Shown: positions 7,888 through 17,046, numbered from the stretch's first letter. The stretch: 64,000 bases of DNA from Chthonomonadaceae bacterium (GCA_015709495.1 CP054189.1:2666001-2730000), one strand, 5' to 3'. Notes: generated from the letters alone by a model not told the origin. Made by a program: numbers and translations.

Positions 7888-9230
7888 GATTCCAACCACT
7901 CCAGAGCCAGGGCGCGAAACACTTCGCCGCGCTCCCGAAAGTCCTCGAACTGGTCGGTGCTCGCCATCGACGGCGCGAGCACGATCGCCTCGCCGGGTTT
8001 GGCCCTTTGCGCGGCTTCTCCAAAAGCCTCCTGCAGGGTCGAATGAACCCGCGAAGGCACGTCAAGTTCCCGAAGCAGCATGTCCTTGTTCTCGCCGAAG
8101 AGATAGACCGAGTGCCTGCCGGAACTCAAGTAGTCGCGGAGGGGGCTGAACTCCAGGTTCTTGTCGCGCCCTCCGAGGAGCAGATGCTGGGGCCGATCGA
8201 GCGCGGAACTCGATGCCACGACGGCAGCCGGATTCGTGCTCATCGAGTTGTTGACCACCAAGACGCCGTCCCGCTCTCCGAGGCACTCCATGCGGTGGCG
8301 GAGTCCCCGAAACTCGCGAAGTCCTTCGGCCAGGCGAGCCGGTTCGCCGCGGCCCGTGCGTTCGATCACCGCAAGTCCAAGCAGCAGCGCGGAAAGAGCG
8401 TTCTGGAGGTTATAGGGCTGGTCAAAGGGAAGCTGAGAACGCGGGACCTCGATCCCAGGCAGAACCAGCGCGCCTTCCGAGATGGAGGCGGAGTCGGCAG
8501 GGCCTCCAAAGGAAACGCGTCGGGCGCGGCACTCCGGTCCGGGCTGTACGTTCGGGTCCTCGCTCGCAAAAACATAGCCGTCCTCAGGTCCCATGCGCTT
8601 GTAGACTCGGTGCTTGACCTCGGCGTACTCCTCGAAATCGCGATATCGAACCAGGTGATCGCAACTGATGTTCGTGATCGTCGCGGCGATCGGGCGGAAG
8701 CGGGAGACCCACTCCAGTTGGAAACTGCTGACTTCGGCGACCAGGACCTCGCCGTTCACGGCATTCGCGGCGGCCTCGCTCAACGGGACCTCCGGGTAGC
8801 CGGTGCCATAAACATTGCCGCAAAGCACGGCGTCCACCCCTGCCGCCCGGAGGCAGAGATAGGCCATTACGGTGGTGGTGCTCTTGCCGTTGGTGCCTGT
8901 CACGGCGACGATCGGCGCCTTACTGATCTCGTAAGCGAATTCGATCTCGCCGAGGACTTCGATCTCTGCGCGCGCGGCTGCAAGGAGCTTCGGATGGTCT
9001 TGAGGGACCCCAGGCGAAACGACGATTCGATGAACGCCTTCGTCGGCGAACGCGCCGGTCCAAGTGGTTCGGACCTCGGCGCCAAGGCTGGCGAGCTCGT
9101 CGACTTGCGCCCTGTGCGAGGCTTTGGGCTCAGACTCATCGACGAGGACCACGGAATCGCCTCGCTGAAGAGCGGCCCGGCCAGCAGAAATGCCGGACCT
9201 GCCCAGACCCATAATCGCGATTCGGCTCAC
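7884..9230 (-). CDS. murD: MurD, UDP-MurNAc-L-Ala:D-glutamate ligase
   Basis: Cytoplasmic Mur ligase adding D-Glu to UDP-MurNAc-L-Ala. It has 448 residues from a GTG at 9230, which overlaps the mraY stop as GTGA; the open frame continues about 150 codons further upstream but that shadows mraY. The N-terminal UDP-binding fold starts RIAIMGLGRSGISAG. The ATP loop is VTGTNGKSTTT (about 110-120), followed by EVSSFQLE (about 155-162), TNISCDHLVRY, and the Mur motif PYNLQNALSA with both asparagines kept. Closing motifs are LLLGGRDKN and LAPSMASTDQF, characteristic of MurD. Confidence 0.96.
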   Translation of the reverse strand: MSRIAIMGLGRSGISAGRAALQRGDSVVLVDESEPKASHRAQVDELASLGAEVRTTWTGAFADEGVHRIVVSPGVPQDHPKLLAAARAEIEVLGEIEFAYEISKAPIVAVTGTNGKSTTTVMAYLCLRAAGVDAVLCGNVYGTGYPEVPLSEAAANAVNGEVLVAEVSSFQLEWVSRFRPIAATITNISCDHLVRYRDFEEYAEVKHRVYKRMGPEDGYVFASEDPNVQPGPECRARRVSFGGPADSASISEGALVLPGIEVPRSQLPFDQPYNLQNALSALLLGLAVIERTGRGEPARLAEGLREFRGLRHRMECLGERDGVLVVNNSMSTNPAAVVASSSALDRPQHLLLGGRDKNLEFSPLRDYLSSGRHSVYLFGENKDMLLRELDVPSRVHSTLQEAFGEAAQRAKPGEAIVLAPSMASTDQFEDFRERGEVFRALALEWLES

Positions 9231-10192
9231 CGTCCCGCACCTCGCGCTGCGAAGTCGGCCATCCAGACCGCGCTGACGCCTGCGACGAACTGCGTCAGCA
9301 AGAAGGCAGCCGTAACTCGGGTTTCCGGCCAGCCCGCATGTTGGAAGGCATGGTGAATCGGGGTCCGAGGAAAGAGTCGCTTCCCTCGAATCTTCACTGA
9401 GAGAACCTGGAGGGGGACGGGAAGGAGCTCCGCCAAGAGGACAAGCCCGAGCAGTCCGACCGCGCCCCATACCCAAGCCGCGCTGGGTCCACGGGCGAGA
9501 GGGTGGGAGAGGACTTCGAGGCACATCCAGCCGAGCACGGCCCCAATCGGCAGCGAACCGACATCGCCCATGAACACCTTGGCCGGAGGAGCGTTGACGA
9601 ACAGGAATGGGATCGCCGCGCCAACGAGACATGCCGCAACGAGTCCCACGACCCCAGGCCCGGTAACCACCCATTCCAGCGCAAGGAAGCCCGATGCGAT
9701 CAGCGCCAACAGTCCACCCGCAAGGCCGTCGAGGCCGTCGGAGAAGTTATAGGCGTTGGCCACCCCTACGACCCCAATCACCATCGCCCAGGTAAGCGCC
9801 TCACCGAAGTCCCAGCCTCCGGCAAAGAGGGCGACGGCCACGGCAATGAGTTGCAGCGAGAGCTTTTGCGTCCAGCCCAGGCCGCGGGTTCCCGGCTTCC
9901 ACCGTGGCACCAAGAAATCGTCGAGGAATCCAATCGCAGCAAAACTACCGAGGAGAATCCAAAGATCGAGCCTTGTGATCCCGGCGATCGCGCCCGCAGC
10001 GGCAAAGCCTATGAGGATGATCCAACCGCCCATCGTGGGGGTTCCTTGCTTCGCGGCGTGTTCAGGGACGTATTGGCTCACCGTTTGCTGCGACCCAAGA
10101 GCGCGAAGCGTTCGGAGGACGATAGGGGTCGCCAGAGCGGATACCAGCAGGGCGACGAAGAAGGCGCCCCCCAGTTCGCCGACGGGGGTCAT
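9227..10192 (-). CDS. mraY: MraY, phospho-MurNAc-pentapeptide-transferase
   Basis: Inner-membrane enzyme that transfers phospho-MurNAc-pentapeptide to undecaprenyl phosphate, making lipid I. The 321-residue product from the ATG at 10192 (MTPVGELGGAFF) has about ten membrane segments. Diagnostic motifs are KQGTPTMGGW near residue 45, the catalytic FLDDFLVPRWK, NFSDGLDGLAGG, FMGDVGSLPIGA, and the MraY-specific PIHHAFQHAGWPETRV. The start overlaps the murF stop as ATGA and the stop overlaps the murD start. It is slightly shorter than the usual 325-360 residues but complete. Confidence 0.97.
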   Translation of the reverse strand: MTPVGELGGAFFVALLVSALATPIVLRTLRALGSQQTVSQYVPEHAAKQGTPTMGGWIILIGFAAAGAIAGITRLDLWILLGSFAAIGFLDDFLVPRWKPGTRGLGWTQKLSLQLIAVAVALFAGGWDFGEALTWAMVIGVVGVANAYNFSDGLDGLAGGLLALIASGFLALEWVVTGPGVVGLVAACLVGAAIPFLFVNAPPAKVFMGDVGSLPIGAVLGWMCLEVLSHPLARGPSAAWVWGAVGLLGLVLLAELLPVPLQVLSVKIRGKRLFPRTPIHHAFQHAGWPETRVTAAFLLTQFVAGVSAVWMADFAARGAGR

Positions 10193-11559
10193 GTTAGGGC
10201 TCCTTGGGGTCTGCGTTCCAATGCCCTTTCGAGCGCCATCCCCCGGCTGCCCTTGACCAGCACGACGTCTCCCGGCGAAGCCGAATCGAGGAACGCTGCG
10301 ACCTCGTCGATGTTGGACGCCGATCGGGCCTCGCAGCTCGCGCAAACGGAGGCATACGCCGGAAGCGCGTGCTGAATGGAATTCGGGCCGTAGAACAGCG
10401 CGCTCGTCACGCCCGCCGCTGCAATCTGCGCTCCCACAAGGCCGTGCAGTTCAGCGGAAGCCCTTCCCAACTCCAGCATATCGCCAAGAACCATCCGCCT
10501 CTTCCCCTCGCAAGGGACCGCGGCAAGGGTTTCGAGCGAGGCGGCGACGCTTCCGGGTGCGGCGTTGTACGCGTCCAGGACGATCGTAACGCCCTGGCGC
10601 TGGAGCACCTGCATTCGCATCGCAGGGAGTTGGGCCGACGCGAGTGACTGCGCCGCTTCCCCAAGGGGAGCGCCAAGCCGAGAAGCCACGAGCAGAGCCG
10701 CGGCGGCGTTCAGGGCCATGTGCTTGCCGCTTGCCGGGACCTCCAGTTCGACCCTTTCCCCCTCGACGCGGATCGTCGCGACCGACCTTTCCCAGCCGAC
10801 GATTTCGCACGACTCCACCCTTGCGTCGGCCGAATCGGAGAACCCGAAGTACCCCAGATGGCACCCGACGTGTTTGGCGAGGACGTCGCGAAACTCGTCT
10901 TCGGCCCAAACCGCGCCGTGTCCGTAGTTGGGGATCGCTTCGAGCAGTTCCCTTTTCGCTTTGGCGATCTCAAGCCGAGACCCGAGCGCTTCGAGGTGGG
11001 CGTGCCCGACGTTCGTCACGACCCCTGCCGTGGGGCGAGCGATTCGGCAAAGCTCGCCGATCTGGCCCTTGCCTCGCATCGCCATCTCGACCACCACCGC
11101 GGCCTCGGCTCCGTCCAACTGGGCGAACAAAAGAGGCGCGGTAAGTTCGGTGTTGCGGTTGCCCTCGGTCTTCGCGATCGCTCCTAGGGGCCGAAGAGCC
11201 GCTGCGAGGAACTCTTTGACGCTCGTCTTGCCATACGAACCCGTTACACCCACCACCTCGCCGGAGACCCTCTTTCGGTACTCCGTTCCCAGCAGGGAAA
11301 TCGCCCGCACGACGTCGTTCACAAGGATGTGGGGACCAGGAATCGGGCGGCTGGCGAGACATGCAGCCGCGCCGCGAGCAATCGCTTGAGCCGCGAAGTC
11401 GTGCCCATCGAACCGGCTGCCACGAATGCAGATGAAGAGGTCTCCGGGCGCAACCTCACGATGGTCGAACGCGAAACCTGAGGCCAAGGCCGAATCGAGG
11501 ATCGCGAAGGGTCGGCCGTTCACGATGGCGGCGATCTCGTAGACGTTGATCGGTCTCAA
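10189..11559 (-). CDS. murF: MurF, UDP-MurNAc-tripeptide:D-Ala-D-Ala ligase
   Basis: Cytoplasmic Mur ligase that adds the D-Ala-D-Ala made by Ddl to the UDP-MurNAc-tripeptide. It has 456 residues. The N-terminal domain reads PINVYEIAAIVNG and FDHREVAPGDLFICIRG; the ATP loop is VTGSYGKTSVKEF (about 103-115), where family members usually have GSNGKTTTKE. Then come EMAMRGKGQIGELCRIARP and TNVGHAHLE, both MurF-like, and the C-terminal VLGDMLELG. The start appears to be TTG at 11559, overlapping the murE stop as TTGA and placing the conserved N-terminus correctly. The usual HNxxN stretch reads HMALN, so the first Asn is Met. Confidence 0.95.
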   Translation of the reverse strand: MRPINVYEIAAIVNGRPFAILDSALASGFAFDHREVAPGDLFICIRGSRFDGHDFAAQAIARGAAACLASRPIPGPHILVNDVVRAISLLGTEYRKRVSGEVVGVTGSYGKTSVKEFLAAALRPLGAIAKTEGNRNTELTAPLLFAQLDGAEAAVVVEMAMRGKGQIGELCRIARPTAGVVTNVGHAHLEALGSRLEIAKAKRELLEAIPNYGHGAVWAEDEFRDVLAKHVGCHLGYFGFSDSADARVESCEIVGWERSVATIRVEGERVELEVPASGKHMALNAAAALLVASRLGAPLGEAAQSLASAQLPAMRMQVLQRQGVTIVLDAYNAAPGSVAASLETLAAVPCEGKRRMVLGDMLELGRASAELHGLVGAQIAAAGVTSALFYGPNSIQHALPAYASVCASCEARSASNIDEVAAFLDSASPGDVVLVKGSRGMALERALERRPQGALT

Positions 11560-13046
11560 TTCAGGCCCTCCAATGCCTTGCGGGCGAGTTCGCGGTCGTC
11601 CATCGGGACCTTGGTCTTTCCGATGATCTGGTAGTTCTCATGGCCCTTTCCGGCGATCACGACCACATCCCCGCGTTCGGCCATCGAAATGGCGCGTTGG
11701 ATCGCCGCTCGGCGGTCCGTCACGCGTAAAGCCCGGCAGGTGGGCTCGATTCCCCGTTCGATGTCTGCGATGATGGCCTCCGGGTCTTCGGTTCTGGGGT
11801 TGTCACTCGTCACAACTACCGCATCGGATTGGGCGCAAACGGCCTGAGCCATGAGCGGCCTCTTCGCCTTGTCCCGATCACCGCCGCATCCAAACACGGT
11901 GATGATCCTCTTGGGCTTCAGGCCCCGCACCGAGCCCAGCAGCTTCGATAATGCGTCGGGCGTGTGAGCGTAGTCGACGATGATTCCGATCCCCTTCTCG
12001 TTTCGCACAGCTTCGAATCTCCCTGGTACAGGACGAGCCTTAGCAAGCCCGCGCGTCGCCGACATCAAATCGATCCCTAAAGCGACCAACCCGGCGGCGG
12101 CCGAAAGGCAGTTGGTGGCGTTGAATGCGCCGCCCAGTTGAGCCTCGAGGGTCGCTCGGTCTGCGCCGTGCTCCAGCGACAGAGTGAGCCGGTCCAACTC
12201 GACGCGGTCGGCGCGCCCCCGGATTTCGCCGTGCTGAAAGCCGTACGTGAGCACCTGGCCCTGCACCAGCGATTCGATGGCAGCGCCCTCGCGGTCGTCT
12301 TTGTTGAGAACGGCAACGAACCGCTTGGAGGTTTGTCGGGGGAGTTCCAGGAAGAGCCTTCTTTTGGCTGATGCATAGGAATCCATCGATCCGTGGAAGT
12401 CAAGGTGGTCTTGGGTGAGGTTCGTAAACACCCCCACATCGAACTCGACCCCATCGGCCCGACGCTGTTCGAGCGCGTGGCTGCTAACCTCCATCGCCAG
12501 ATGGGTCGCTCCGGATTCGACGACTTCGCAGAGGAGCTTCTGTAGGGCGATCGGAAACGGGGTGGTGTTTGCGAGTTCGCGCGATCCCTTAGGAGTCTGG
12601 ATGCCGAGCGTGCCGAGGTAGGCCGCGGGATGTCCGAGCGCCACGAGCGCCTCGCGGACGAGCCAAGCGGTCGTGGTCTTGCCGTTTGTACCCGTGACCC
12701 CGACGACTCTAATCTTGCGGCTAGGCCGGCCCAATACTTCTGCCGCGAGCCGCCACACTGCGTCTTCAAACCTGCCGGTTTCTTTACGCGAGAGCATCGC
12801 CGGAACCCCCTGCTCGACGGCCCCTTGAAAGCCCTCTTGGCTATGGGCGAGGACCGCGGCCGCTCCCTTTCCCAGAGCCTCCGGGATCAGCTCATTGGTG
12901 TCCCGCGAGTCGCTGGGCATGCAAACGAAGAGATCGCCCTCGGAAACCGTGCGAGTGTCGTCGTCGATTCCCGAGATCGGCGCGTCGCCGCTGATCCTAT
13001 CGAGAACGGCGCCCGACCGCTCAATCGCTTCCGAAAGGAGTGGCAT
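11556..13046 (-). CDS. murE: MurE, UDP-MurNAc-L-Ala-D-Glu:meso-diaminopimelate ligase
   Basis: Cytoplasmic Mur ligase adding the third stem residue. It has 496 residues from the ATG at 13046, one base after the ftsI stop; the longer open frame shadows ftsI. Motifs: DDDTRTVSEGDLFVCMPS near the start, VTGTNGKTTTAWL (about 118-130), EVSSHALEQRR, TNLTQDHLDFHG, YASAKRRLF with the lysine that is carbamylated in this family, and GAFNATN. The substrate-selecting motif is DNPR (TSDNPRTEDPEAI, about 425), which in this family indicates meso-diaminopimelate rather than lysine. The cell wall is therefore probably of the DAP type. Confidence 0.96.
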   Translation of the reverse strand: MPLLSEAIERSGAVLDRISGDAPISGIDDDTRTVSEGDLFVCMPSDSRDTNELIPEALGKGAAAVLAHSQEGFQGAVEQGVPAMLSRKETGRFEDAVWRLAAEVLGRPSRKIRVVGVTGTNGKTTTAWLVREALVALGHPAAYLGTLGIQTPKGSRELANTTPFPIALQKLLCEVVESGATHLAMEVSSHALEQRRADGVEFDVGVFTNLTQDHLDFHGSMDSYASAKRRLFLELPRQTSKRFVAVLNKDDREGAAIESLVQGQVLTYGFQHGEIRGRADRVELDRLTLSLEHGADRATLEAQLGGAFNATNCLSAAAGLVALGIDLMSATRGLAKARPVPGRFEAVRNEKGIGIIVDYAHTPDALSKLLGSVRGLKPKRIITVFGCGGDRDKAKRPLMAQAVCAQSDAVVVTSDNPRTEDPEAIIADIERGIEPTCRALRVTDRRAAIQRAISMAERGDVVVIAGKGHENYQIIGKTKVPMDDRELARKALEGLN

Positions 13047-13047
13047 C

Positions 13048-14844
13048 TCAGTTGCTCGCCCCTCCTTGTTGCTTCGTTGAGCGAATCTCGATGTCGGGAG
13101 AAGGGGACGCTTTCGGGCTAGGGACCACATCTTTGCCGGGCGTCGGAGGAATTCCCAGCAGCCGGACGACCGCTTGGGCCGATTCGACGAACACCGGCCC
13201 CGCAACGCTCGCGCCGTAGTACTTCCCTGCCTTCGGGTTGTCGATCATCACCAGAATGAGCGCCTGGGGGTTTTGCGCAGGAACGAGTCCCACGAAGTTA
13301 GAAACGTATCCGCCGCCTTCGACCGTGCCCGTCGATCGGTTGATTTTTTGGGCCGTACCGGTCTTGCCTGCAAGCCGGTATCCCGGAATCCGGAGCGATT
13401 TGCCCGTACCCGAGTCAGATTCAATCACGGACTCCATATACCCCAGCACCTGATCGGCGGTTTCCTTCGAAAACAGCCTCCCGGCCTCGCGCTCTTTCGT
13501 GTCCCTGCCGCCTACCTTCGCGATGAGCCTCGGCTCCATCCGAACGCCGCCGTTGCCCAGGGCTGAGAAGACCGAAGCCAGCCCGACAGGAGTGCAGGTC
13601 ATCGATTGACCAAATCCGAAGGTCGCAAGTTGAAGCCCCTTGGCGTATTCGTCGCGGACGAACTGGCCCGAAGCTTCGAGCGGAAGCCCGAGCTGGGTCT
13701 TACGCATAAGCCCCGATCTGTCCAAGAACTCGATGAAGTCGGGCGAACCCACTCGGAGCGCCCAAGTCGCCGCGCTGACGTTGCAGCTTTTCGAGATCGC
13801 CTTTTCCAGGTCCACGGTTCCATGCGCCCGCGTCCCCCCGTGCAAGTCGCACCGGACGCTTCGGTTCGACCAGACTTGGAGAGAGCCGCCACACTGCACG
13901 ACGTCGGTGGAATTCACCACTCCCTTTTCCAAGGCGAGCGCGAGGGTCAAAATCTTGAACGTCGAGCCGGGTTCGAGGGCCGCCATATAGTTGGGGTTGA
14001 AGTCCGTGAACCGCTCCTTGCTTCCGGTGGGCTGGCCCAACCGCGCCGGGTCGTAGCTGGGCCAGCTGGCCATCGCTAGGATGTCTCCGGTCTTGGGGTT
14101 GAGGATCACCACCGCTCCTTGGTCGGCGTTGTTGGACTCGACGGCCTCTTTGAGCGCCTGCGTCGCGACGAGCTGCAATCGGCTGTCGAGGGTGAGAACG
14201 ACGTCTTCGCCATCCACACGGGTCTTGGTGCGGGGATCGATCCTCATGGGCAGGAATTTGCCCTTCGAGTCCGTCAACCCGATGGTCAGCCCGTCGTGCC
14301 CTTCGAGCGTCTTGGACTTCGACACCTCAATCCCTGTGATCGGCTTGCCATCGCGGAGCGCGCCGACGACTCCCGCCGCCGCGATTCCGAGGGGGTAGTC
14401 CCGCTCGGCGACGCGTCGTAGCGAAACCCCATCGGCCCGCCACCTGATCTTCACGTCTTCAACACGTTTCGCTTTCGACTCGGTCAGCGGCTCCCGCCAG
14501 AACGTGGTCCTCACTCCCGATGCCTTGAGCTGAAGCATCTCGCTGGCAGGAATCCCTGAAGCCTCGCTAAGTTCCATGAAAAACGTCCGACTGAACGGCA
14601 CATCGTCGAAGATCAGCCCGAACTCGCGCGCGCTCGCGTCTTGAGCGAGGGGGCGGTTGTCCGCGCTGAGGATCGCCCCGCGCCGAGCGGGTTCGACGCG
14701 CTTGACGAGAAAGCGGCCGCTCTTCTCGCCGAGGTCGAGGACCGCGTCTCGCCGAAACACCTGGAGCCGTGCTTGAGAACCGGCGGCAACGACGAATCCG
14801 GCCAGCGTCAGCCAAGCGAAGACCTTGATGCCTCTAGAGTTCAT
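13048..14844 (-). CDS. ftsI: FtsI/PBP3-type peptidoglycan transpeptidase
   Basis: Class B penicillin-binding protein of 598 residues: one N-terminal signal-anchor helix (about 7-24), a non-penicillin-binding dimerisation/pedestal domain (about 45-210), and a transpeptidase domain (about 215-570). The catalytic motifs are intact: SxxK as S294-TFK (EPGSTFKIL), SxN as S353-CN (KSCNVSAA) and K494-TGT (LAGKTGTAQ). It crosslinks septal peptidoglycan in partnership with FtsW. There are no PASTA repeats; the C-terminus is a Pro/Ser-rich tail. It overlaps the ftsL-like gene by 11 bases and is one base from murE. Confidence 0.96.
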   Translation of the reverse strand: MNSRGIKVFAWLTLAGFVVAAGSQARLQVFRRDAVLDLGEKSGRFLVKRVEPARRGAILSADNRPLAQDASAREFGLIFDDVPFSRTFFMELSEASGIPASEMLQLKASGVRTTFWREPLTESKAKRVEDVKIRWRADGVSLRRVAERDYPLGIAAAGVVGALRDGKPITGIEVSKSKTLEGHDGLTIGLTDSKGKFLPMRIDPRTKTRVDGEDVVLTLDSRLQLVATQALKEAVESNNADQGAVVILNPKTGDILAMASWPSYDPARLGQPTGSKERFTDFNPNYMAALEPGSTFKILTLALALEKGVVNSTDVVQCGGSLQVWSNRSVRCDLHGGTRAHGTVDLEKAISKSCNVSAATWALRVGSPDFIEFLDRSGLMRKTQLGLPLEASGQFVRDEYAKGLQLATFGFGQSMTCTPVGLASVFSALGNGGVRMEPRLIAKVGGRDTKEREAGRLFSKETADQVLGYMESVIESDSGTGKSLRIPGYRLAGKTGTAQKINRSTGTVEGGGYVSNFVGLVPAQNPQALILVMIDNPKAGKYYGASVAGPVFVESAQAVVRLLGIPPTPGKDVVPSPKASPSPDIEIRSTKQQGGASN

Positions 14845-15268
14845 TGATTGCGCTCGCGAGTCCTGATTCCCCAGACGAAACAGGGGTCGATTCCGTCGCC
14901 GAAGCCTCCAGTGGGTTGGCGACGGGGGCGGAGGCTGGCTCCCTCGCTCCGGCCATCACAAAGCCGTGGGACTCGGCCCACGACTGGACTGCGACTAGGC
15001 TTCGGGAGGCATCGACGCGCTTGCGAAGCATCAAGTTCTCCTGTTCGACCCTCTTAGCGCGCTCCGCTGTGCGCACCGCTTCGCTTCGCGCGGACTCCAA
15101 CAGCATCTGACCTACGAGGCTGCTGAGTACGAACGTGAAGAAGACGACCCCGACGAACGACGCCATGTACCGCGCGACGACCGCAAGCCCGCTCCTCGCG
15201 GGAGTAACCCTCACCGTAAGGTCGGCTGAAGTTGGCACGTATATTTTCGATGCTGGCGCTGCACTCAT
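14834..15268 (-). CDS. ftsL: FtsL-like bitopic coiled-coil division protein
   Basis: A small protein of 144 residues with a cytoplasmic tail of about 33 residues, one membrane segment (about 37-56, FVGVVFFTFVLSSLVG), a short coiled coil (about 60-90, EAVRTAERAKRVEQENLMLR) and a low-complexity Ala/Ser/Pro C-terminus. This is FtsL architecture, and the slot between rsmH and ftsI is where ftsL sits in most dcw clusters. I chose the ATG at 15268 (MSAAPASK); a TTG at 15343 would add 25 residues. FtsL sequences diverge strongly, so the name rests on topology and position. Confidence 0.75.
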   Translation of the reverse strand: MSAAPASKIYVPTSADLTVRVTPARSGLAVVARYMASFVGVVFFTFVLSSLVGQMLLESARSEAVRTAERAKRVEQENLMLRKRVDASRSLVAVQSWAESHGFVMAGAREPASAPVANPLEASATESTPVSSGESGLASAINEL

Positions 15269-15362
15269 TCTTCGGTTGGGCCCTCCGTGGCCCTTTCGCT
15301 TCCCTGCATATCGGTCCGCATGGTCGATGCCGAGGAGCCGCAAGCTCCTTGGCGAAGGGGAA

Positions 15363-16394
15363 TCATGGCAAGAGCCGCCGAACCGCCCTTAGCTTGGCGC
15401 TGCGGCTCCGAGGGTTTCGTTCCACTTCGGAGGCGCTGGGGGTTCGCGGCTTGCGAGTGATCGACTCGAAGCGTTCGGTCGCCTCAAGCGACCGAAACGC
15501 GTGTTTGACGATACGGTCCTCGCCGGAGTGATACGAGATCACCGCGAGGACTCCCTGAGGTGACAAAGCCTCCGCCATCGCCCCAAGAGCCTCTTCGAGC
15601 CCTTGAAGCTCTCGATTCACATAGACCCGAACCGACTGAAACGTTCGGGTTGCCGGGTGAATTCTTTTCTCGCGCGCGCCCTTCGGAATCGCCGCCAGCA
15701 CGCACTCGACGAGGTCGAACGTAGTGGTGAGTGGCCGGGATTTGCGAACCTCGACGATCTTCTTCGCGATGGCGCGGGCCCACTTTTCATCGCCGTAATC
15801 GCGCAGCATGTCCTCGATTTGAACCGGGGACATACGGTTGAGTACTGCGGATGCGGGCTCGCCTCTTCCGCGGTCCATCCGCATGTCGAGGGGGGCGTCG
15901 TGGGCGAAGCTGAATCCGCGCTTAGGGTCGAGGACCTGGCCCGTGTTGAGCCCAAGATCGAGAAGGATCGCGTCTGCCGTGCGTCCAGTGCGAAAGAGGT
16001 AACGCGGGATTTCGCGGAAGTCATCGGAGACGAACTCGACCTTGACGCCTCTCGGGTCGCCGATCCTCACCTGAGCGATCGCGAGCATCGCGGGGTCCCA
16101 TTCGAATCCGATCAGAGTCCCACCGGGGGCGATGCGTTCGATCAACGCAAGCGAATGGCCGCCCTGTCCCATCGTGCCGTCGACAACAACCGCGCCAGGC
16201 GACGGCGACAGCGCCTCCAGGACCTCCTCGACCATCACAGGCTCGTGCGCCGGACCAAAATCTTCGCCTGGGTTCGCGCTGCGGGGTGCGCCTGATCCCG
16301 TGTCCGCGACTTGCCTTGAGAACAACATCGCGCCGAAGTGGCTCGATCCTTGCGCAAACCCCACGATCGCTTCGCTCCTAGGCACGGGGCTCAC
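15363..16394 (-). CDS. rsmH: RsmH, 16S rRNA (cytosine-1402-N4)-methyltransferase
   Basis: SAM-dependent methyltransferase acting on C1402 in the ribosomal P site. It has 343 residues from GTG at 16394, which overlaps the mraZ stop by 17 bases; an ATG at 16328 is an alternative start, since family homology begins only at HEPVMVEEVLEAL (about residue 49). Motif I is VVVDGTMGQGGHSL, followed by LLDLGLNTGQVLDPKRGFSF, LDMRMDRG, FQSVRVYVNRE and VISYHSGEDRIVK, all diagnostic of RsmH (older name MraW). Members usually have LDLGxSSxQ; here LDLGLNTGQ. Confidence 0.96.
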   Translation of the reverse strand: MSPVPRSEAIVGFAQGSSHFGAMLFSRQVADTGSGAPRSANPGEDFGPAHEPVMVEEVLEALSPSPGAVVVDGTMGQGGHSLALIERIAPGGTLIGFEWDPAMLAIAQVRIGDPRGVKVEFVSDDFREIPRYLFRTGRTADAILLDLGLNTGQVLDPKRGFSFAHDAPLDMRMDRGRGEPASAVLNRMSPVQIEDMLRDYGDEKWARAIAKKIVEVRKSRPLTTTFDLVECVLAAIPKGAREKRIHPATRTFQSVRVYVNRELQGLEEALGAMAEALSPQGVLAVISYHSGEDRIVKHAFRSLEATERFESITRKPRTPSASEVERNPRSRSAKLRAVRRLLP

Positions 16395-16893
16395 CTCTCA
16401 TGTGTGCGGCGCGGAGCATCGACTGATAAGCCTCTTCGATGGGCTCGCGGCGCTCCTTTCCGTAATGCTGAGGGAATCTCTGAAACGCCTCCCACTCGGG
16501 CTTGGTCCATATCTCAATCCTGTCGCCGCAACCGATCAGCTTCAGAGGGTCGCCAATCTTGAGCTTCGCGGCGTCGCGGAGGTCTTGGGGAAGCACCATT
16601 CTGCCGGCAGGATCGAACTTCAGCCCGTCGGCGGCAAGCCCCAATTGGAGCCGGGTGAATTGCTCGCGCGCAGGATCAAGAGTTCCGGCCTCGAAAACCT
16701 CATGAAGCAACGCACGCCATATGGCTTCCGGGTAAATGACGAGGGCGCCGACTTTTCCTAGGACCAAAGCGAACGTCCGCCCGAGCCTGTCGCGTTTGCG
16801 CTTGGGAATGAGCACCCTTCCCTTATCGTCGAGCACCGTTTCATCGGTTCCGATGATCGGCTCGAATCCCTCGGGCAATTGAAAGCTTGCCAA
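16378..16893 (-). CDS. mraZ: MraZ, transcriptional regulator of the dcw operon
   Basis: Product of 171 residues with two AbrB-like SpoVT/MraZ halves: VLDDKGRVLIPKRKRDRLG (about 20-38) and LKFDPAGRMVLPQDLRDAA (about 92-110), each with the D-x-K/A-GR-hydrophobic-P core. MraZ binds repeats in front of its own operon and represses it. The likely start is TTG at 16893, because an AAGAGG ribosome site lies six bases upstream and no better start fits. It is first in the operon, downstream of a good promoter and a leader hairpin. Confidence 0.95.
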   Translation of the reverse strand: MASFQLPEGFEPIIGTDETVLDDKGRVLIPKRKRDRLGRTFALVLGKVGALVIYPEAIWRALLHEVFEAGTLDPAREQFTRLQLGLAADGLKFDPAGRMVLPQDLRDAAKLKIGDPLKLIGCGDRIEIWTKPEWEAFQRFPQHYGKERREPIEEAYQSMLRAAHMRGEPRA

Positions 16894-16916
16894 ACGCGAC
16901 CTCTTCGGAATCTAGG

Positions 16917-16944
16917 GGGCGGTTTCCGTCCATTGAAACCGCCC
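16917..16944 (-). promoter_or_regulatory. Perfect 10-bp leader hairpin upstream of mraZ
   Basis: An exact inverted repeat, GGGCGGTTTC at 16917-16926 and GAAACCGCCC at 16935-16944, with an eight-base loop. It lies in the untranslated leader, between the promoter start near 17010 and the ribosome site of mraZ, ending 23 bases before the start codon. No U tract follows on the operon strand, so it is not a standard intrinsic terminator. It could stabilise the mRNA, act in attenuation, or bind a protein as DNA or RNA. Confidence 0.55.
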
Positions 16945-17016
16945 GACTACCTGTAGAGCACCCCGCCCTACCCCGCAGCGACTTGGGCCCGTCCGTGGGT
17001 TCGTCCTGCTGGTTGC

Positions 17017-17046
17017 ATCTTAGTGGGAACCCATTTTTCTTGTCAA
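17017..17046 (-). promoter_or_regulatory. Sigma-70-type promoter of the dcw operon
   Basis: On the minus strand a perfect TTGACA (17041-17046) is followed after 18 bases by TAAGAT (17017-17022). Transcription would begin near 17010, leaving a leader of about 117 bases before mraZ. TGGG motifs on the plus strand at 16984, 16996 and 17024 resemble parts of MraZ boxes, but their spacing is irregular. The rest of 16894-17171 shows only the leader hairpin and no gene. Confidence 0.7.

Noticed and set aside
16981-17030. TGGG repeats as MraZ operator boxes
   Set aside because: The three copies are 12 and 28 bases apart, not the regular 10-11-base spacing of known MraZ sites, so the match is not reliable.
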